Assembly (NCBI RefSeq): GCF_031157275.1
Contig: NZ_JAVIFW010000003.1
Location: 460,813-524,812 of the forward strand
Origin: Streptomyces sp. LHD-70
GTDB lineage: Bacteria > Actinomycetota > Actinomycetes > Streptomycetales > Streptomycetaceae
DNA: 64,000 nt
Reading direction: 5' to 3'
Shown piece by piece: positions 33,580-44,182 of this stretch; position 1 is the first letter of the stretch, and each line of letters begins with the position of its first letter. Under the pieces are notes generated by a model. That model had not been told where the DNA came from, did no database searches, and was given only the letters and a program-made list of their open reading frames with translations. The translations under genes and the position numbers were made by a program.

Positions 33580-36500
33580 TCAGTGCGAGAGGTCGCAGCA
33601 GCTCCCGCGCCGCATCCGCTCGCCCACCTCGTGCCAGTGCTCGTCCGCCGCGCGGCGTGCCGTGGCGTGAGGTGCGGGAAACGCGGCGACCAACTCCCGT
33701 TGCGTGTACGGGACTCCGCCCCGCAGCACCGACTCCGTCCGGACGAGTGAGTCGAAGTCGGTGAACGGGTCGCCGTCGACCACCACCAGGTCGGCGCACC
33801 GCCCCACCTCCAGGGTGCCCAGGTCCCGCTCGGCGCCGAAGGCGCGGGCGGGGAGGACGGTCGCCGTGCGCAGGGCCTCGGCGGGGGAGAGGCCGTAGCG
33901 GTGCAGGGCGCGGAGGGCCAGATGGAGGTGAAGGCCGACCGCGACCAGGGGCTGGTCCGTGCCGAGGGCGACCAGACCGCCGTGCGACAGGATGCGGTGG
34001 TAGATCCGCACCTCGGAGCGGATCGTCGCCAACTGGGCCTCCGTGGGCGGCTTCGCGGCCCCCTCCTCGACCGTGGCGACGTCCCAGGGAGGCATCAACC
34101 GCGTCACCCGCTCGTCGCGCGCCAGGGACGGGTCGGCGCCGATCAGCGGGGCGGCCGTGAACGGCGTGGCCACCAGGTGGAAGTCGCCGTGCGTGTAGAT
34201 CTCCGTGACGTCCTGCGCGGAGCGCCCGCCCGCCGTGAGGGAGCGTCCGAACTCCTGCCGCTGCGTCGCCTGCAGATGGGTCGTCAGATCCTGGCCGAGC
34301 TGCATGCCGGGCGAGAGCAGGTGGCTGCCCGCGCGCACACCCAGCTCCTCGTGCGCGAACCGCGCGGCCTGAGCCATCACCCAACCCGGCGCCCGTACAT
34401 ACGTCTTGACGAAGTCCCACTCCAGGGCCGCACCCCGCCGCAGCGAACGGCGAAGGCCCGCCTTGGTGGTGTGCGCCCTGCTCATCCCGTACGAGGGACG
34501 CGGGCCGTCCAGGAGTTCGCCGGTCGTCAGGAGCCGGGGTCCGGCCAGTTCACCGGCGGCGACGGCCTCGCGCAGCCGGGCCTGCTCGTAGGCGAAGCCG
34601 CCGAAGGAGACCGCGGTCGTGATGCCGTACGCGAGCTGCAGCGCGGTCTGCCGGCCGCCGTACGTGGCCTGCCAGGGGTGCGTGTGCGCGTCCCAGAGGC
34701 CGGGGAGCACGGTGTGCGCGGACGCGTCGACGCGGTGCCGGGCCGAACGGCCCGCCCGGTGCGGCTCGACGGCGGCGACGCGCCCGTCGCGCACCACGAG
34801 GTCGACGTCCTCGCGCACGGACGCGTCGCCGCCCGTGCCGTCCCAGAGGCGGCCCGCGTGCACGACCGTGTCGGCGGGCGTGGGGCGCCGGTGATCGAGG
34901 GGCACGCGGACCGTGCGCGTACGGCCGTTCCCGAGGTCCGCGAGGCGGAGGCGGCCGGCCGACTGGTACAGGACGCGGCGGCCGTCCGCCGACCACGACG
35001 GGTGGTCGGCCGGCTCGTCGCCCAGGAGCTTCGGCGTCCCGTCGGGCGTGCCGTCCGCGCGGATCGGGAGCAGCCACAGCGCGGACTCGGCGACGAGCGC
35101 GAAGTGCCGCCCGTCCGGCGACCACACCGGGCCGCTGCCGTAGCGGTCCGAGAGCGACTGGTGCGGGGCGAGCGCGTGCAGCCGCGAGGAGCCGTCGTCG
35201 ACGCCGACGATCCGGATGACGTTGTAGCCCTCGCGGAAGCGCTGGTTGAGCCGTGCCAGATCGCACAGCGCGATGTGCCGCCCGTCCGGAGACCAGCTGG
35301 GCCGCCCGGGTGCGCCGCCCGCCCCGAGCGGCTCGGCCACCTTCCGCTCCTCGCCGGAGTCGAGGTCGAGGACCATCAGGTTGTACGCCATGTCGAACGT
35401 CGCGAGCCGCCGCCCGTCCGGCGAGAGGGCGGGGTGCACACGCCCGCCGCGTACGAGGACCTCCTCGCGGCCCGAGTCGAGCTCGCGTCGGACGACCGCG
35501 TGCAGCCCGTCCCGGTCGTCCGTGTAGAGCAGCGAGCGGCCGTCGGGGGACCAGCTCGGCGCGAGCGGGTAGCGCGTCGGTGCGGAACGGACCAGTCGAC
35601 GCGGCGCCCGGCCGCCCGAAGTGTCCGCCAGCCAGAGGGAGTTGAGCGCCGCGAACGCCACCTGGCGGCCGTCCGGGGACAGCGCGGGCAGATGCAGCCC
35701 CCGCACCGGACGCCCGGCGCCCGGGTCGAGGTCGTACCGCTTGGCGCGGTAGCGCGGCCGGTCCACGGAGAGCTCGCCGCGGAACGGGATCGCCTCGTAC
35801 GTGTCCGGCCGTTCGGGGCGGACGAGCCGGAACGCGCCGTCGACGGTGAGCAGCAGCTCGTCGCGGCCGGTCCAGCGCGGCGGCACCGGATGCACATCAC
35901 CGTCCACCGCGACCGCCGCGCCCGCCACGAGGAGCGTGCACGAGGCGCTCGGCGAGGGCGTGGTGCGCAGCACCGCGAGCGTCCCGGCCGGGGAGACGGC
36001 GGGGGCGACCAGCTGGGTGCCGGTGCGCTCCTCCGCGTACACGGCGGTCACGGGGCCCGTGCCGTCGGCCCGCACGGACGCGACCGTACGGGAGTCGAGC
36101 CCCCGGCCTTCCGGCAGCACCCGGCCCCGCACGAACAGCACGCGTGTCCCGTCCGGGGACCAGGTCGGGTCGAAGTCCTCCCAACGGCCGTCCTGGTGCG
36201 GCCCTTCCTGCCCCGGCACTCCCGTCAGGCGGGTCAGCGCGCCGGAGTCCAGGTCGAGCACCCAGATCCGGTACGGGCTGCCCGCCACCGGGTCGCCGCC
36301 GCGCTCGGAGGCGAACGCGATCCGGCGGCCGTCCGGGGACCAGGCAGGCCCCCGGTCGTCCCAAGGCCCGTCGGTGCGCCGGGTGAGGTCCGAGCCGTCG
36401 GGCCTCAGCGTCCAGATGTGGAACGTGCCGCCCCGGAACGCGCAGACCGCGAGCAGGCTCCCGTCGGGCGAGAACACCGGCCGCGTGGGCTCCAGTTCGA

Positions 36501-36792
36501 CCGGCGTGAGCGGCGCCGCGGCGCCGCCCGAGCGCGGCACCGACCAGAGCACGCCCTGCACTTCGGCGACCACGGCACCGGACGGCGCGAGCGTCGCGGC
36601 GCCGTTGGTCGCGGCCGTGAACGTGTAGCCGACCTCCCGGCCCGAGGCCGCGGCCGCGGGCCGGGGGACGGCGACCGTCGAGGCCAGGGCGGCCGTGGCG
36701 GCGGCACCTTGCAGGAAGCGGCGTCTGCTGACCTCGCCCGGATCCGCGTCGGCCGGGGACTCGGGGTGGCGGGGTACGTCCGAGAAGTCCAA
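33580..36792 (-). CDS. Tat-exported PD40 beta-propeller / amidohydrolase fusion
   Basis: 1,070 residues. TTG 36792 is the start because AGGAGG lies 5 nt upstream. Twin-arginine signal SRRRFLQGAAATAALASTVAVP. Residues ~60-650 hold many TolB/WD40-like PD40 units (SPDGSLLAVCAFRGG, SPDGRRIAFASERGG, SPDGRHIALCDLARL). Residues ~660-1040 are an amidohydrolase: TVLPGLWDAHTHPWQ (HxH metal motif), GSHLLSPG, HGDFHLV and ALGTDQPLVAVG (final Asp). Proteases and prolidase-like hydrolases of this design act outside the membrane; the substrate is unknown. Confidence 0.88.
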   Translation of the reverse strand: MDFSDVPRHPESPADADPGEVSRRRFLQGAAATAALASTVAVPRPAAAASGREVGYTFTAATNGAATLAPSGAVVAEVQGVLWSVPRSGGAAAPLTPVELEPTRPVFSPDGSLLAVCAFRGGTFHIWTLRPDGSDLTRRTDGPWDDRGPAWSPDGRRIAFASERGGDPVAGSPYRIWVLDLDSGALTRLTGVPGQEGPHQDGRWEDFDPTWSPDGTRVLFVRGRVLPEGRGLDSRTVASVRADGTGPVTAVYAEERTGTQLVAPAVSPAGTLAVLRTTPSPSASCTLLVAGAAVAVDGDVHPVPPRWTGRDELLLTVDGAFRLVRPERPDTYEAIPFRGELSVDRPRYRAKRYDLDPGAGRPVRGLHLPALSPDGRQVAFAALNSLWLADTSGGRAPRRLVRSAPTRYPLAPSWSPDGRSLLYTDDRDGLHAVVRRELDSGREEVLVRGGRVHPALSPDGRRLATFDMAYNLMVLDLDSGEERKVAEPLGAGGAPGRPSWSPDGRHIALCDLARLNQRFREGYNVIRIVGVDDGSSRLHALAPHQSLSDRYGSGPVWSPDGRHFALVAESALWLLPIRADGTPDGTPKLLGDEPADHPSWSADGRRVLYQSAGRLRLADLGNGRTRTVRVPLDHRRPTPADTVVHAGRLWDGTGGDASVREDVDLVVRDGRVAAVEPHRAGRSARHRVDASAHTVLPGLWDAHTHPWQATYGGRQTALQLAYGITTAVSFGGFAYEQARLREAVAAGELAGPRLLTTGELLDGPRPSYGMSRAHTTKAGLRRSLRRGAALEWDFVKTYVRAPGWVMAQAARFAHEELGVRAGSHLLSPGMQLGQDLTTHLQATQRQEFGRSLTAGGRSAQDVTEIYTHGDFHLVATPFTAAPLIGADPSLARDERVTRLMPPWDVATVEEGAAKPPTEAQLATIRSEVRIYHRILSHGGLVALGTDQPLVAVGLHLHLALRALHRYGLSPAEALRTATVLPARAFGAERDLGTLEVGRCADLVVVDGDPFTDFDSLVRTESVLRGGVPYTQRELVAAFPAPHATARRAADEHWHEVGERMRRGSCCDLSH

Positions 36793-36945
36793 CGGGTCCT
36801 CCTGTGGCCGTGATCACGTGTGCGGGCGAGTCTGCCCATGCGTGCGGGCCGCGCGGAACACCACGTTGAGCCGTTGGAGGAGTGCGGACCGGTCGATTCC
36901 GGCCAGTTTGGGAGGCCAGTTCGGGAGGCCGGGCCGCGGGCCGGA

Positions 36946-37167
36946 CTACGCGGCGGCGGAACCGGACTCTGCTCCGGAGGCTCCGGGAGCCCTGGAACCT
37001 CCGGCCTCCGCACCGTCGCCGCGCCGCGCGCCGGGGTTGCGGCCCTCCGCGTACCACTCGCGCACCAGCGCGTCGTAGATCGGGGTGCTGGTCGCCGGAA
37101 CGGCGGAAGGGGAGGAGGCGGGCGAGGCGGTCGGGGCGGTCGGGTGCGGGGTCTTCGTCATGTTCAT
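36946..37167 (-). CDS. Small conserved hypothetical protein
   Basis: About 73 residues; start uncertain (ATG 37191, 37167 or 37161, none with a clear ribosome site). The recognisable core TPIYDALVREWYAEGRNPGAR resembles short actinomycete proteins in which PIYDALxxEWxxxGR recurs; flanks are Pro/Ser/Ala-rich. Sited between the amidohydrolase and the secreted helical protein. Low certainty. Confidence 0.45.
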   Translation of the reverse strand: MNMTKTPHPTAPTASPASSPSAVPATSTPIYDALVREWYAEGRNPGARRGDGAEAGGSRAPGASGAESGSAAA

Positions 37168-37436
37168 GGGTGCGTTGGGGAGAGGGCTCATTGCTTGTGT
37201 CACCGCGGCACCGTACGGCACCGGGCCTGCCCGAAGCTGTGACCGATCTCTCCCGCTGTGGTCACCCCGCCGGACCCCTCAACTGGGTTTGCCCGCATGC
37301 GTCAACGTCTCCCACACGTGGCTTGCAACGGTGCGGCCGTCTGCTGCCGCCCAGGTCAGGGGCAGCACGCTCCCGTACGGGTGACGGCGGGGCGTGCCGA
37401 GTGGGCGTCGGGGTGCGGCCGGACCATGATCACCGC

Positions 37437-38066
37437 ATGTCACTCCTCCCCACCACGGCGCCGCTGCGCCGCCGCCTCCTGCTGCCCGCACTCGCCGCCG
37501 TCTCCCTGTTCACCGCAGTCGTCCCGGCCGCGGGCACCGCTCAGGCACACCAGGCGGGCCTGCGCTGCCCGCACTCCGCCTGCGGGTCGACGAGCGTCGG
37601 GCAGCCCTCGCTCGCGCCGCCGTCGCAGGAAACGTGCACCAGCAAGGAGCAAGTCGTCTGCCGCATCCGGGAGATGACGCCCACCGAGCGGTACGAGGCC
37701 CGGGACGTACGCGTCCGCTACCACCAGCTCCTCACCGACATGGGCCGCAGGCGCTGCGAGTTGGAGAAGGCCGGGGCGAGTCCCGAGACCGTCGCCCGCG
37801 AGCTCGTCCGGATGCGCAACGAGGCCAAGGACATCGCCCGCGCCGGCATGACCCCCGCCCAGGTCGCCGCCCTGGAGGAGCGCAACCGCAAGAAGTACGG
37901 CAACCCGCTCGGCCCGACCGCCGACCAGCTCCACGCCAAGTACGGCTCCTGGGAGCAGGTCGTCGAGTCGGCGGGCCGCACCAGCGCGGCCGTCGACGGC
38001 GAGCTGGGCCTCGCGTACAAGGCCTGCCCCTGTACGCACACGCACCAGCAGGCGCACGCGGCCTGA
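37437..38066 (+). CDS. Secreted helical protein of unknown function
   Basis: 209 residues, ATG 37437. Signal peptide LRRRLLLPALAAVSLFTAVVPAAGTAQA. The mature part has six or more cysteines (GLRCPHSACGS, QETCTSKEQVVCRI, GRRRCELEK, CPCTHTH) and long helices (SPETVARELVRMRNEAKDIARAG, MTPAQVAALEERNRKKYG). A His-rich end CPCTHTHQQAHA might bind metal. No family recognised. Followed by a strong hairpin. Confidence 0.7.
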   Translation: MSLLPTTAPLRRRLLLPALAAVSLFTAVVPAAGTAQAHQAGLRCPHSACGSTSVGQPSLAPPSQETCTSKEQVVCRIREMTPTERYEARDVRVRYHQLLTDMGRRRCELEKAGASPETVARELVRMRNEAKDIARAGMTPAQVAALEERNRKKYGNPLGPTADQLHAKYGSWEQVVESAGRTSAAVDGELGLAYKACPCTHTHQQAHAA

Positions 38067-38077
38067 GCGCTCCACGG

Positions 38078-38113
38078 CGGCGGCCCGGCACCCACGCGGG
38101 TGCCGGGCCGCCG
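38078..38113. terminator. Hairpin terminator
   Basis: 16-bp GC stem CGGCGGCCCGGCACCC and complement with 4-nt loop, between convergent genes (37437-38066 and gguB). Confidence 0.85.
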
Positions 38114-38128
38114 TGTGTCGAGAGGTTC

Positions 38129-39427
38129 TTACGAACTGCCCCGGCGCTTGTTCCACACGTCGATGCCGACCGCCGCGAGCAGCACGAGCCCCTTGATGAC
38201 CTGCTGCCAGTCGGTGCCCACACCCACCAGGTTCATGCCGTTGTTCAGCACGCCCAGGACCAGGCCGCCGATGATGGCGCCGAGCACCGTGCCGACGCCG
38301 CCGCTCATCGACGCGCCGCCGATGAACGCGGCGGCGATCGCCTCCAGCTCGAAGTTCAGACCCGCCTGCGGCGTACCGGAGTTGAGCCGCGCCGCGAACA
38401 CACAGCCCGCGAGCGCCGCGAGCACACCCATGTTCACGAACACCAGGAACGTGACGCGTTTGTCCTTCACGCCGGACAGCTTGGCCGCGGCCTTGTTGCC
38501 GCCGAGCGCGTACACATGCCGGCCCACCACCGCGTTGCGCATCACATAGCCGAGACCGAGCAGCAGGCCGCAGACGATCAGCATGATGACCGGCAGGCCG
38601 TGCCAGCTCGCCAGGGTCAGCGTGAACGCGAGGACCGCGGCGACGATCGCCACGCACTTCATGATCCAGATGTTGCGCGGCAGCACGTCGAGCTCGTACG
38701 CGCGCTGCCGCCGACGGTCCCGCACCTCGCGGATCAGCAGGAACGCCACCACGGCCAGACCGATCAGGAGGGTCGGGTTGTGGTACGGGCCGATGGCCTC
38801 CGTACGCAACTCGATGAAGCCCAGGTTCAGATGGAACTCGAAGGGCAGCGGGATGCTCCACGCCGGTCCCGCCTCCGGGACGACGCCCTTGGCGAGGTTC
38901 TGGAAGCCCTCCGGGAACGGCGAGAGCGACTGTCCTGCCAGGGTGATCTGCGTGAGCCCGCGGAAGAGCAGCATCCCGGCGAGCGTCACGATGAACGACG
39001 GGATGCCCAAGTACGCGATGAAGAAGCCCTGCCAGGCGCCCGCCAGAGCGCCGATGAGCAGCGAGAGGACCAGGGCGACGCCCCACGGCAGATCGTGTTT
39101 GATCATCATGACGGCCGATATCGCGCCGACGAACGCGGCGACCGAACCGACCGACAGATCGATGTGCCCGGCGATGATGACGATCATCATGCCCATGGCC
39201 AGGATCAGGATGTAGCCGTTCTGCTGCAGCAGGTTGGAGATGTTGCCGGGGCGCAGGAGCGCGCCGTCCGTCCAGAACCCGAAGAGCAGCACGATCAGGG
39301 CGAGCGCGGAGAGCATGCCGTACTGGCGGATGTTGGTGCGCAGGCCGTGCAGGAGCAGAGCGCCGGTCGACGGTGCGGCCGTCCCGGCGGTGGCCGCCCC
39401 CTCGGGCGGTGTGGTCGTGGTGGTCAT
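38129..39427 (-). CDS. gguB: Sugar ABC transporter permease (GguB/MmsB/XylH type)
   Basis: 432 residues. Ten or so helices of the BPD_transp_2 class: ILAMGMMIVIIAGHIDLSVGS, IPSFIVTLAGMLLFRGL, VMRNAVVGRHVYALGGNKAAAKLSGV (EAA-like loop), AAAFIGGASMSGGVGTVLGAIIGGLVLG and NNGMNLVGVGTDWQQVIKG. It is the final gene of the operon and pairs with GguA and ChvE. In Agrobacterium-type systems these import galactose, arabinose, xylose, fucose or glucose. Confidence 0.93.
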   Translation of the reverse strand: MTTTTTPPEGAATAGTAAPSTGALLLHGLRTNIRQYGMLSALALIVLLFGFWTDGALLRPGNISNLLQQNGYILILAMGMMIVIIAGHIDLSVGSVAAFVGAISAVMMIKHDLPWGVALVLSLLIGALAGAWQGFFIAYLGIPSFIVTLAGMLLFRGLTQITLAGQSLSPFPEGFQNLAKGVVPEAGPAWSIPLPFEFHLNLGFIELRTEAIGPYHNPTLLIGLAVVAFLLIREVRDRRRQRAYELDVLPRNIWIMKCVAIVAAVLAFTLTLASWHGLPVIMLIVCGLLLGLGYVMRNAVVGRHVYALGGNKAAAKLSGVKDKRVTFLVFVNMGVLAALAGCVFAARLNSGTPQAGLNFELEAIAAAFIGGASMSGGVGTVLGAIIGGLVLGVLNNGMNLVGVGTDWQQVIKGLVLLAAVGIDVWNKRRGSS

Positions 39428-39435
39428 GGCTGGCC

Positions 39436-41031
39436 TCAGCTTCTGTTCAGGGTCATGTGGCGCATCAGGACTTCCTGGGTGGCGTCGGCGCGCGCGACCT
39501 CACCGGTGAGGCGGCCCTCGGCCATCGTGTAGATCCGGTCGCACATCCCGAGCAGCTCGGGCAGCTCCGAGGAGATGATCAGCACCGCCTTGCCCTGCGC
39601 GGCGAGCCGGTCGATCACGGTGTAGATCTCGTACTTGGCGCCGACGTCGATGCCGCGCGTCGGCTCGTCCAGGATCAGCACCTGCGGATCGGCGTGAATC
39701 CACTTGCTCAGGACGACCTTCTGCTGGTTGCCGCCGGAGAGCCGGCCCACCTGCTCGTGCACCGTGGGCGCCTTGATGTTCATCGACCTGCGGTAGCGCT
39801 CGGCGACGGACCGCTCGTGGTGCTCGTCGACGGCGCCCCGGCGCACCATGCCCGGCAGCGAGGCCAGGGAGATGTTCCGGTTGATGTCGTCGATCAGATT
39901 CAGGCCGTACTGCTTGCGGTCCTCCGTGACATACGCGAGGCCCGCCTCGATCGCCGCAGGAACGGTCCTCGTCTGTACGGGCCTGCCGCCCACCTCGACC
40001 GACCCCGCCACGTAACTGCCGTAGCTGCGGCCGAAGACGGACATGGCGAGCTCCGTGCGGCCCGCGCCCATCAGGCCCGCGACGCCGACGATCTCGCCGC
40101 GCCGCACGGTGAGCGACACGTCGTCCACGACCAGGCGCTCCCGGTCGACGGGGTGGCGCACCGTCCAGCCGTCGATGTGCAGGGCGGTCTCGCCCGCGTC
40201 GTCCCCGGCGTACGCGGTGCGCTCCGGGAAACGGTGGTCGAGGTCCCGGCCGACCATTCCCCGGATGATCCGGTCCTCGCTCAACTCCGGTTCCGTGCCC
40301 GGGTGTTCACGTACGGTAAGGGTCTCGATGGTGCGGCCGTCGCGCAGGATCGTCACCGAGTCGGCGACGGCCCGGATCTCGCCCAGCTTGTGCGAGATGA
40401 CGATGCAGGCGATCCCCTGCGCGCGCAGCTCCAGGATCAGATCGAGCAGCTTCGCGCTGTCCTCGTCGTTCAGGGCGGCCGTCGGCTCGTCCAGGATGAG
40501 CAGCTTCACCTCTTTCGCGAGTGCCTTCGCGATCTCCACCAACTGCTGCTTGCCGACGCCGAGTTCACTGATCGGCGTCTGCGGCTTCTCCCGCAGCCCG
40601 ACCCGTGCGAGCAGCTTCGCGGCCCGGCGCAGGGTGCCGTTCCAGTCGATGAAGCCGCGTGAGGACTGCTCGTTGCCGAGGAAGATGTTCTCCGCGATCG
40701 ACAAGTGCGGTACGAGCGCCAGCTCCTGATGGATAATCACGATTCCGCGCCGCTCGCTGGCCCGGATGTCGCGGAACGCGACCGGCTCGCCCTCGAAGGA
40801 GATCTCGCCCTCGTAGCTCCCGTGCGGATGCACCCCGCTGAGGACCTTCATCAGGGTCGACTTGCCCGCGCCGTTCTCGCCGCAGATCGCGTGGATCTCC
40901 CCGGCCCGCACGGTCAGGTTGACGTCGCTGAGCGCCTTGACGCCCGGGAACGTCTTGGAGATGCCCGCCATCCGGAGGACCGGCTCGGCCTCCCGCGGCG
41001 CGCTCGCTCGATCCGGGACGGCCGCCGTCAC
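39436..41031 (-). CDS. gguA: Sugar ABC transporter ATPase (GguA/MmsA type), duplicated domains
   Basis: 531 residues. GTG 41031 overlaps the chvE stop (GTGA), so translation is coupled. Two ABC domains: residues ~20-250 with [34 protein letters not shown] and [11 protein letters not shown]; residues ~270-510 with [16 protein letters not shown] (degenerate Walker A), [14 protein letters not shown] and [11 protein letters not shown]. Substitution in the second Walker A is normal for sugar transporters of this class. Confidence 0.93.
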   Translation of the reverse strand: MTAAVPDRASAPREAEPVLRMAGISKTFPGVKALSDVNLTVRAGEIHAICGENGAGKSTLMKVLSGVHPHGSYEGEISFEGEPVAFRDIRASERRGIVIIHQELALVPHLSIAENIFLGNEQSSRGFIDWNGTLRRAAKLLARVGLREKPQTPISELGVGKQQLVEIAKALAKEVKLLILDEPTAALNDEDSAKLLDLILELRAQGIACIVISHKLGEIRAVADSVTILRDGRTIETLTVREHPGTEPELSEDRIIRGMVGRDLDHRFPERTAYAGDDAGETALHIDGWTVRHPVDRERLVVDDVSLTVRRGEIVGVAGLMGAGRTELAMSVFGRSYGSYVAGSVEVGGRPVQTRTVPAAIEAGLAYVTEDRKQYGLNLIDDINRNISLASLPGMVRRGAVDEHHERSVAERYRRSMNIKAPTVHEQVGRLSGGNQQKVVLSKWIHADPQVLILDEPTRGIDVGAKYEIYTVIDRLAAQGKAVLIISSELPELLGMCDRIYTMAEGRLTGEVARADATQEVLMRHMTLNRS

Positions 41032-42143
41032 TTGAGCTGTCCTGCCGTGAAGTACCCCTCGTCGACAAGGAGTTGGGTGTTCTTCCTGTCGATGCTCACC
41101 GGGTCGAGGAGGTACGACGGCACGGTCTTGACACCGTTGTCGTAGTCCGTGGTGTTGTTGACCTCGACCTTCTTGCCGGTCAGTGCCGCATCGCCCATCT
41201 GCACCGCCTGCCGGGCCAGCTTCCGGGTGTCCTTGAACACCGTCTGCGTCTGCTCGCCCCGGTTGATCGACTTCACCGACGCCAGCTCCGCGTCCTGCCC
41301 GGTCACCACGGGCAGCGGCTGGTTCTTCGTGCCGTAACCCGCGCTCTGCAGCGCCGAGATGATGCCGATGGAGATCCCGTCGTACGGGGAGAGCACGGCG
41401 TCGAGCCGCTCCTGGCCGTAGCTCTTGGTGATGATGTCGTCCATGCGCTTCTGCGCGGTCTCCCCGCTCCAGCGCAGCGTCGCCGCCTTCGCCATGGTGG
41501 TCTGCTTCGAGCGCACGACCAGCTGACCGGACTCCAGGTACGGGCGCAGCACGTTCTGCGCGCCGTTCCAGAAGTACTTGGTGTTGTTGTCGTCGGGCGA
41601 CCCGGCGAACAGCTCGATGCTGTGGCTCCTGCCGCCCTGGTCCGGCTTCCCCAACTCCAGCGTGTCGACGATGTACTGCGCCTGCAGCCGGCCGACCCGC
41701 TCGTTGTCGAACGACGCGTAGTAGTCGACGCTGTCGGTGCCCATGATGAGCCGGTCGTACGAGATCACGGGGATCCCGGCCTTCTCCGCCTGCTCCAGGA
41801 CGTCGGAGAGCGCGGAGCCGTCGATGGCGGCGACGACGAGCAGCCCGACCCCCTTGGTGATCATGCTCTCGATCTGCGCGACCTGGTTCTCCACCTTGTC
41901 GTCGCCGTACTGCAGATCCGTCTTGTACCCGGCCTTCTGGAACTGCTTCGCCATGTTCCGGCCGTCGGCGATCCACCGCTCCGAGGACTTCGTGGGCATC
42001 GCCAGGCCGACCGTGACGCCCTCACCGCCCTCCGGCTGGTAGCGGCTGCCGCCGAGTGCCTCCTGGCCGCAGCCGGCCAGCGACAGGGCGAGCAGTGCGG
42101 CCACGGTCGCCGCGAGCGGGGCGCGGCGCGTGCGGGTGCGCAT
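41028..42143 (-). CDS. chvE: ChvE-type multiple sugar-binding lipoprotein
   Basis: 371 residues from ATG 42143, one nucleotide after the stop of the U32-like gene. A signal with lipobox LSLAGC gives membrane anchoring. Peripla_BP_4 fold: [60 protein letters not shown] and [39 protein letters not shown] is typical of ChvE. It should bind monosaccharides, probably an aldose or acid sugar fed to the dehydrogenase and dehydratases of the same operon. Confidence 0.9.
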   Translation of the reverse strand: MRTRTRRAPLAATVAALLALSLAGCGQEALGGSRYQPEGGEGVTVGLAMPTKSSERWIADGRNMAKQFQKAGYKTDLQYGDDKVENQVAQIESMITKGVGLLVVAAIDGSALSDVLEQAEKAGIPVISYDRLIMGTDSVDYYASFDNERVGRLQAQYIVDTLELGKPDQGGRSHSIELFAGSPDDNNTKYFWNGAQNVLRPYLESGQLVVRSKQTTMAKAATLRWSGETAQKRMDDIITKSYGQERLDAVLSPYDGISIGIISALQSAGYGTKNQPLPVVTGQDAELASVKSINRGEQTQTVFKDTRKLARQAVQMGDAALTGKKVEVNNTTDYDNGVKTVPSYLLDPVSIDRKNTQLLVDEGYFTAGQLK

Positions 42144-42144
42144 G

Positions 42145-43119
42145 TCAGTCTCCTTCGGGTACGGGGAAGCGCCGCAGCACACCCGGGTCGCGGGAGCCGA
42201 GCGGCGACATCCCGCCGTCGGCGCCGTGCCGGGCGAGCAGATCGAGGGCGAGGCGGCCGCGCCGCACCCGCTCCCGTGCCGTGGCGAGTGCGGTCTCGCG
42301 CAACTGGGCGCCGTAGGGGTAGATACCGGGCGACCTGCTCAGCCCGAACTTCAGATACAGCGGGGCCCCGCGCCGGATCAGCTCGGCGGCCTCGTACATC
42401 CGGACATAGCCGCCGAGGTCGTCGGGCGCCTCCACGTACAGGTCGAGCGGGGCGCGGCTGACCCGGCGGATCTCGGTGAAGTGGTCGAGCGACAGGTCCG
42501 ACGGGACGTTCAGGGAGTCGGCGCCGAGCTGCTCGAAGACGCCGTACGAGGCCGGGTTGACCGGCCCGATCAGGGCGGACACCTTGAACGTGGTCGTGGC
42601 CGGGAGCGCCCCGGCGGTACGCATCCGGTGCAGGGTCCACAGCACGCCCTCGTCGGCGACGAGCAGGCACGTCACGCCCAACTCCGTTGCCCGCAGGGCG
42701 TCTTCGACACAGCCCGCGAGCGCGTCGTGCCCGCGTGCGCGCAGCCCGGCGCCGCCGGAGTCGGTCCGGGTCGCGGCGCCGGTGTCCCAGGTGCCGCGCG
42801 GCCCGGTGAACAGGCAGAGCTCGATGCCGCGCTCCGCGCACGACTCCACCATCTCGGTGATCTCGGCGTCCGTGAGCATCCAGACGCCGCTGCCCTGGCT
42901 GATCCGGTGGACCGGCACGTCGAGCCGCGCGCTCTCCTTGAGCACGGTGGCCAGCGCTTCGGGCCCTTCGACGGAAGGGATCTCGGTACGCCAGGTCCCG
43001 CCGTCGGGGAACGTGTGCGGGGAGGCGTCGTCCGGGTCAAGGACGGGGGAGGGGTGCCCGATGCGGTCGAGCGCGGTGAGGCCGGGGCGGCGCGGGAGGG
43101 TGAGGGAGGGCTCGGTCAT
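42145..43119 (-). CDS. U32-like TIM-barrel protein in acid-sugar operon
   Basis: 324 residues, ATG 43119 with AAGGAG. Central parts ([65 protein letters not shown]) match U32-type peptidase-like proteins; [21 protein letters not shown] follows. No cysteine cluster or known active site is obvious. Members occur with sugar-acid catabolic genes but no function has been set. Coupled with chvE downstream by 1 nt. Confidence 0.65.
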   Translation of the reverse strand: MTEPSLTLPRRPGLTALDRIGHPSPVLDPDDASPHTFPDGGTWRTEIPSVEGPEALATVLKESARLDVPVHRISQGSGVWMLTDAEITEMVESCAERGIELCLFTGPRGTWDTGAATRTDSGGAGLRARGHDALAGCVEDALRATELGVTCLLVADEGVLWTLHRMRTAGALPATTTFKVSALIGPVNPASYGVFEQLGADSLNVPSDLSLDHFTEIRRVSRAPLDLYVEAPDDLGGYVRMYEAAELIRRGAPLYLKFGLSRSPGIYPYGAQLRETALATARERVRRGRLALDLLARHGADGGMSPLGSRDPGVLRRFPVPEGD

Positions 43120-43159
43120 GGGGCTCCTTGTTCTGCTGTTCCGATACGGGGTTCCACGC

Positions 43160-44182
43160 TCAGGGGGTGAGCAACACCTTCCCGACCTCCGAACTCCCGC
43201 TCCCCACCAGGGAAATGGCCTCCTCGAACGCTTCCAGCGGAAACTCATGCGTGACCAGCGCCGCGGGCGCGAGAAGACCGAGCGAGAACGCCCGCACCGC
43301 GTCCGACCACGCCGCCGACGGCGCACCGAAGACGCTCCGCACCTCCAGCTGGCTGAGCGACAGATGGACGGGGTCGATGCCCTCCGCGCCCGGCGTGAAC
43401 ATCCCCGTGAGGGCGACGCGCCCGCCGCGCCGCGCGAGCCGGCAGGAGGAAGCGGCGGTCGACGGCGCGCCCGCCGTCTCCACCACCAGGTCGAACCGGC
43501 CCTCCAGGGCGGCCGCCTGCCCGGGTGTGTGCGCCTCGGTCGCGCCGAAGTCGAGGGCCTGCTTGCCGCGCGCCGCCCGCGGGTCGACCACGGCCAGCTC
43601 GCCCGGGGACGAGGCGGCGAGCAGCTGTACGGCGAGCAGTCCGAGCGTCCCCGCCCCGACGACGGCGACGCGTTCGCCGGGGGCGGGCCGGCCTGCCCGT
43701 ACCGCCGCCGCGACCACCGCCGCGGGTTCGAGGAGTGCGGCGGCCCGCAGGTCCGCGTCGTCCGGCAGGAGGTGCAACAGCCGGGCGGGGACGAGGAGTT
43801 GGTCGGCGAACGCGCCGGGCTCGGTGAACCCGGTCTCCGCGTACCCGCCCTCGCACAGGCTCGTCTCACCGCACCGGCAGCGGGCGCACACCCCGCAGGC
43901 GCGGAAGCCCTCGGCGACGGTGCGGCGCCCGACGAGCCCGGGGTCCACGCCCGCGCCGACCGCCTCGACCGTGCCGGACCACTCGTGGCCCGGCACCACC
44001 GGGTAGCGGACGTACGCGGCGTCGCGGTGCCCGTCGTACACCTCGCGGTCGCTCATGCAGATCCCGGCGGCGGCGACCCGCACGCGCACCTCGCCCGGCC
44101 CCGGTTCGGGTACCGCGGCGGTGACGAGGCGGTGGCTGCCGGGGCGTTCGACGACCACGGAGCGGCCCGTACGAGAGGTCAT
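43160..44182 (-). CDS. Zinc-dependent medium-chain dehydrogenase (sorbitol DH-like)
   Basis: 340 residues. ATG 44182 overlaps the dehydratase stop as ATGA. MDR layout: RVAAAGICMSDREVYDG (catalytic Cys), VVPGHEWSGTVEAVGAGV (His-Glu), CGVCARCRCGETSLCEGG with four structural-zinc cysteines, and Rossmann VAVVGAGTLGLLAVQLLAASS followed by VVDPRAAR. Likely oxidises a sugar alcohol or acid sugar such as L-galactonate or a 2-keto acid. The substrate is inferred from the operon. Confidence 0.87.
   Translation of the reverse strand: MTSRTGRSVVVERPGSHRLVTAAVPEPGPGEVRVRVAAAGICMSDREVYDGHRDAAYVRYPVVPGHEWSGTVEAVGAGVDPGLVGRRTVAEGFRACGVCARCRCGETSLCEGGYAETGFTEPGAFADQLLVPARLLHLLPDDADLRAAALLEPAAVVAAAVRAGRPAPGERVAVVGAGTLGLLAVQLLAASSPGELAVVDPRAARGKQALDFGATEAHTPGQAAALEGRFDLVVETAGAPSTAASSCRLARRGGRVALTGMFTPGAEGIDPVHLSLSQLEVRSVFGAPSAAWSDAVRAFSLGLLAPAALVTHEFPLEAFEEAISLVGSGSSEVGKVLLTP

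Noticed and set aside
33901..36813. A 970-codon plus-strand frame opposite the amidohydrolase
   Set aside because: Low-complexity Arg/Gly/Val translation and full overlap with a well supported gene.
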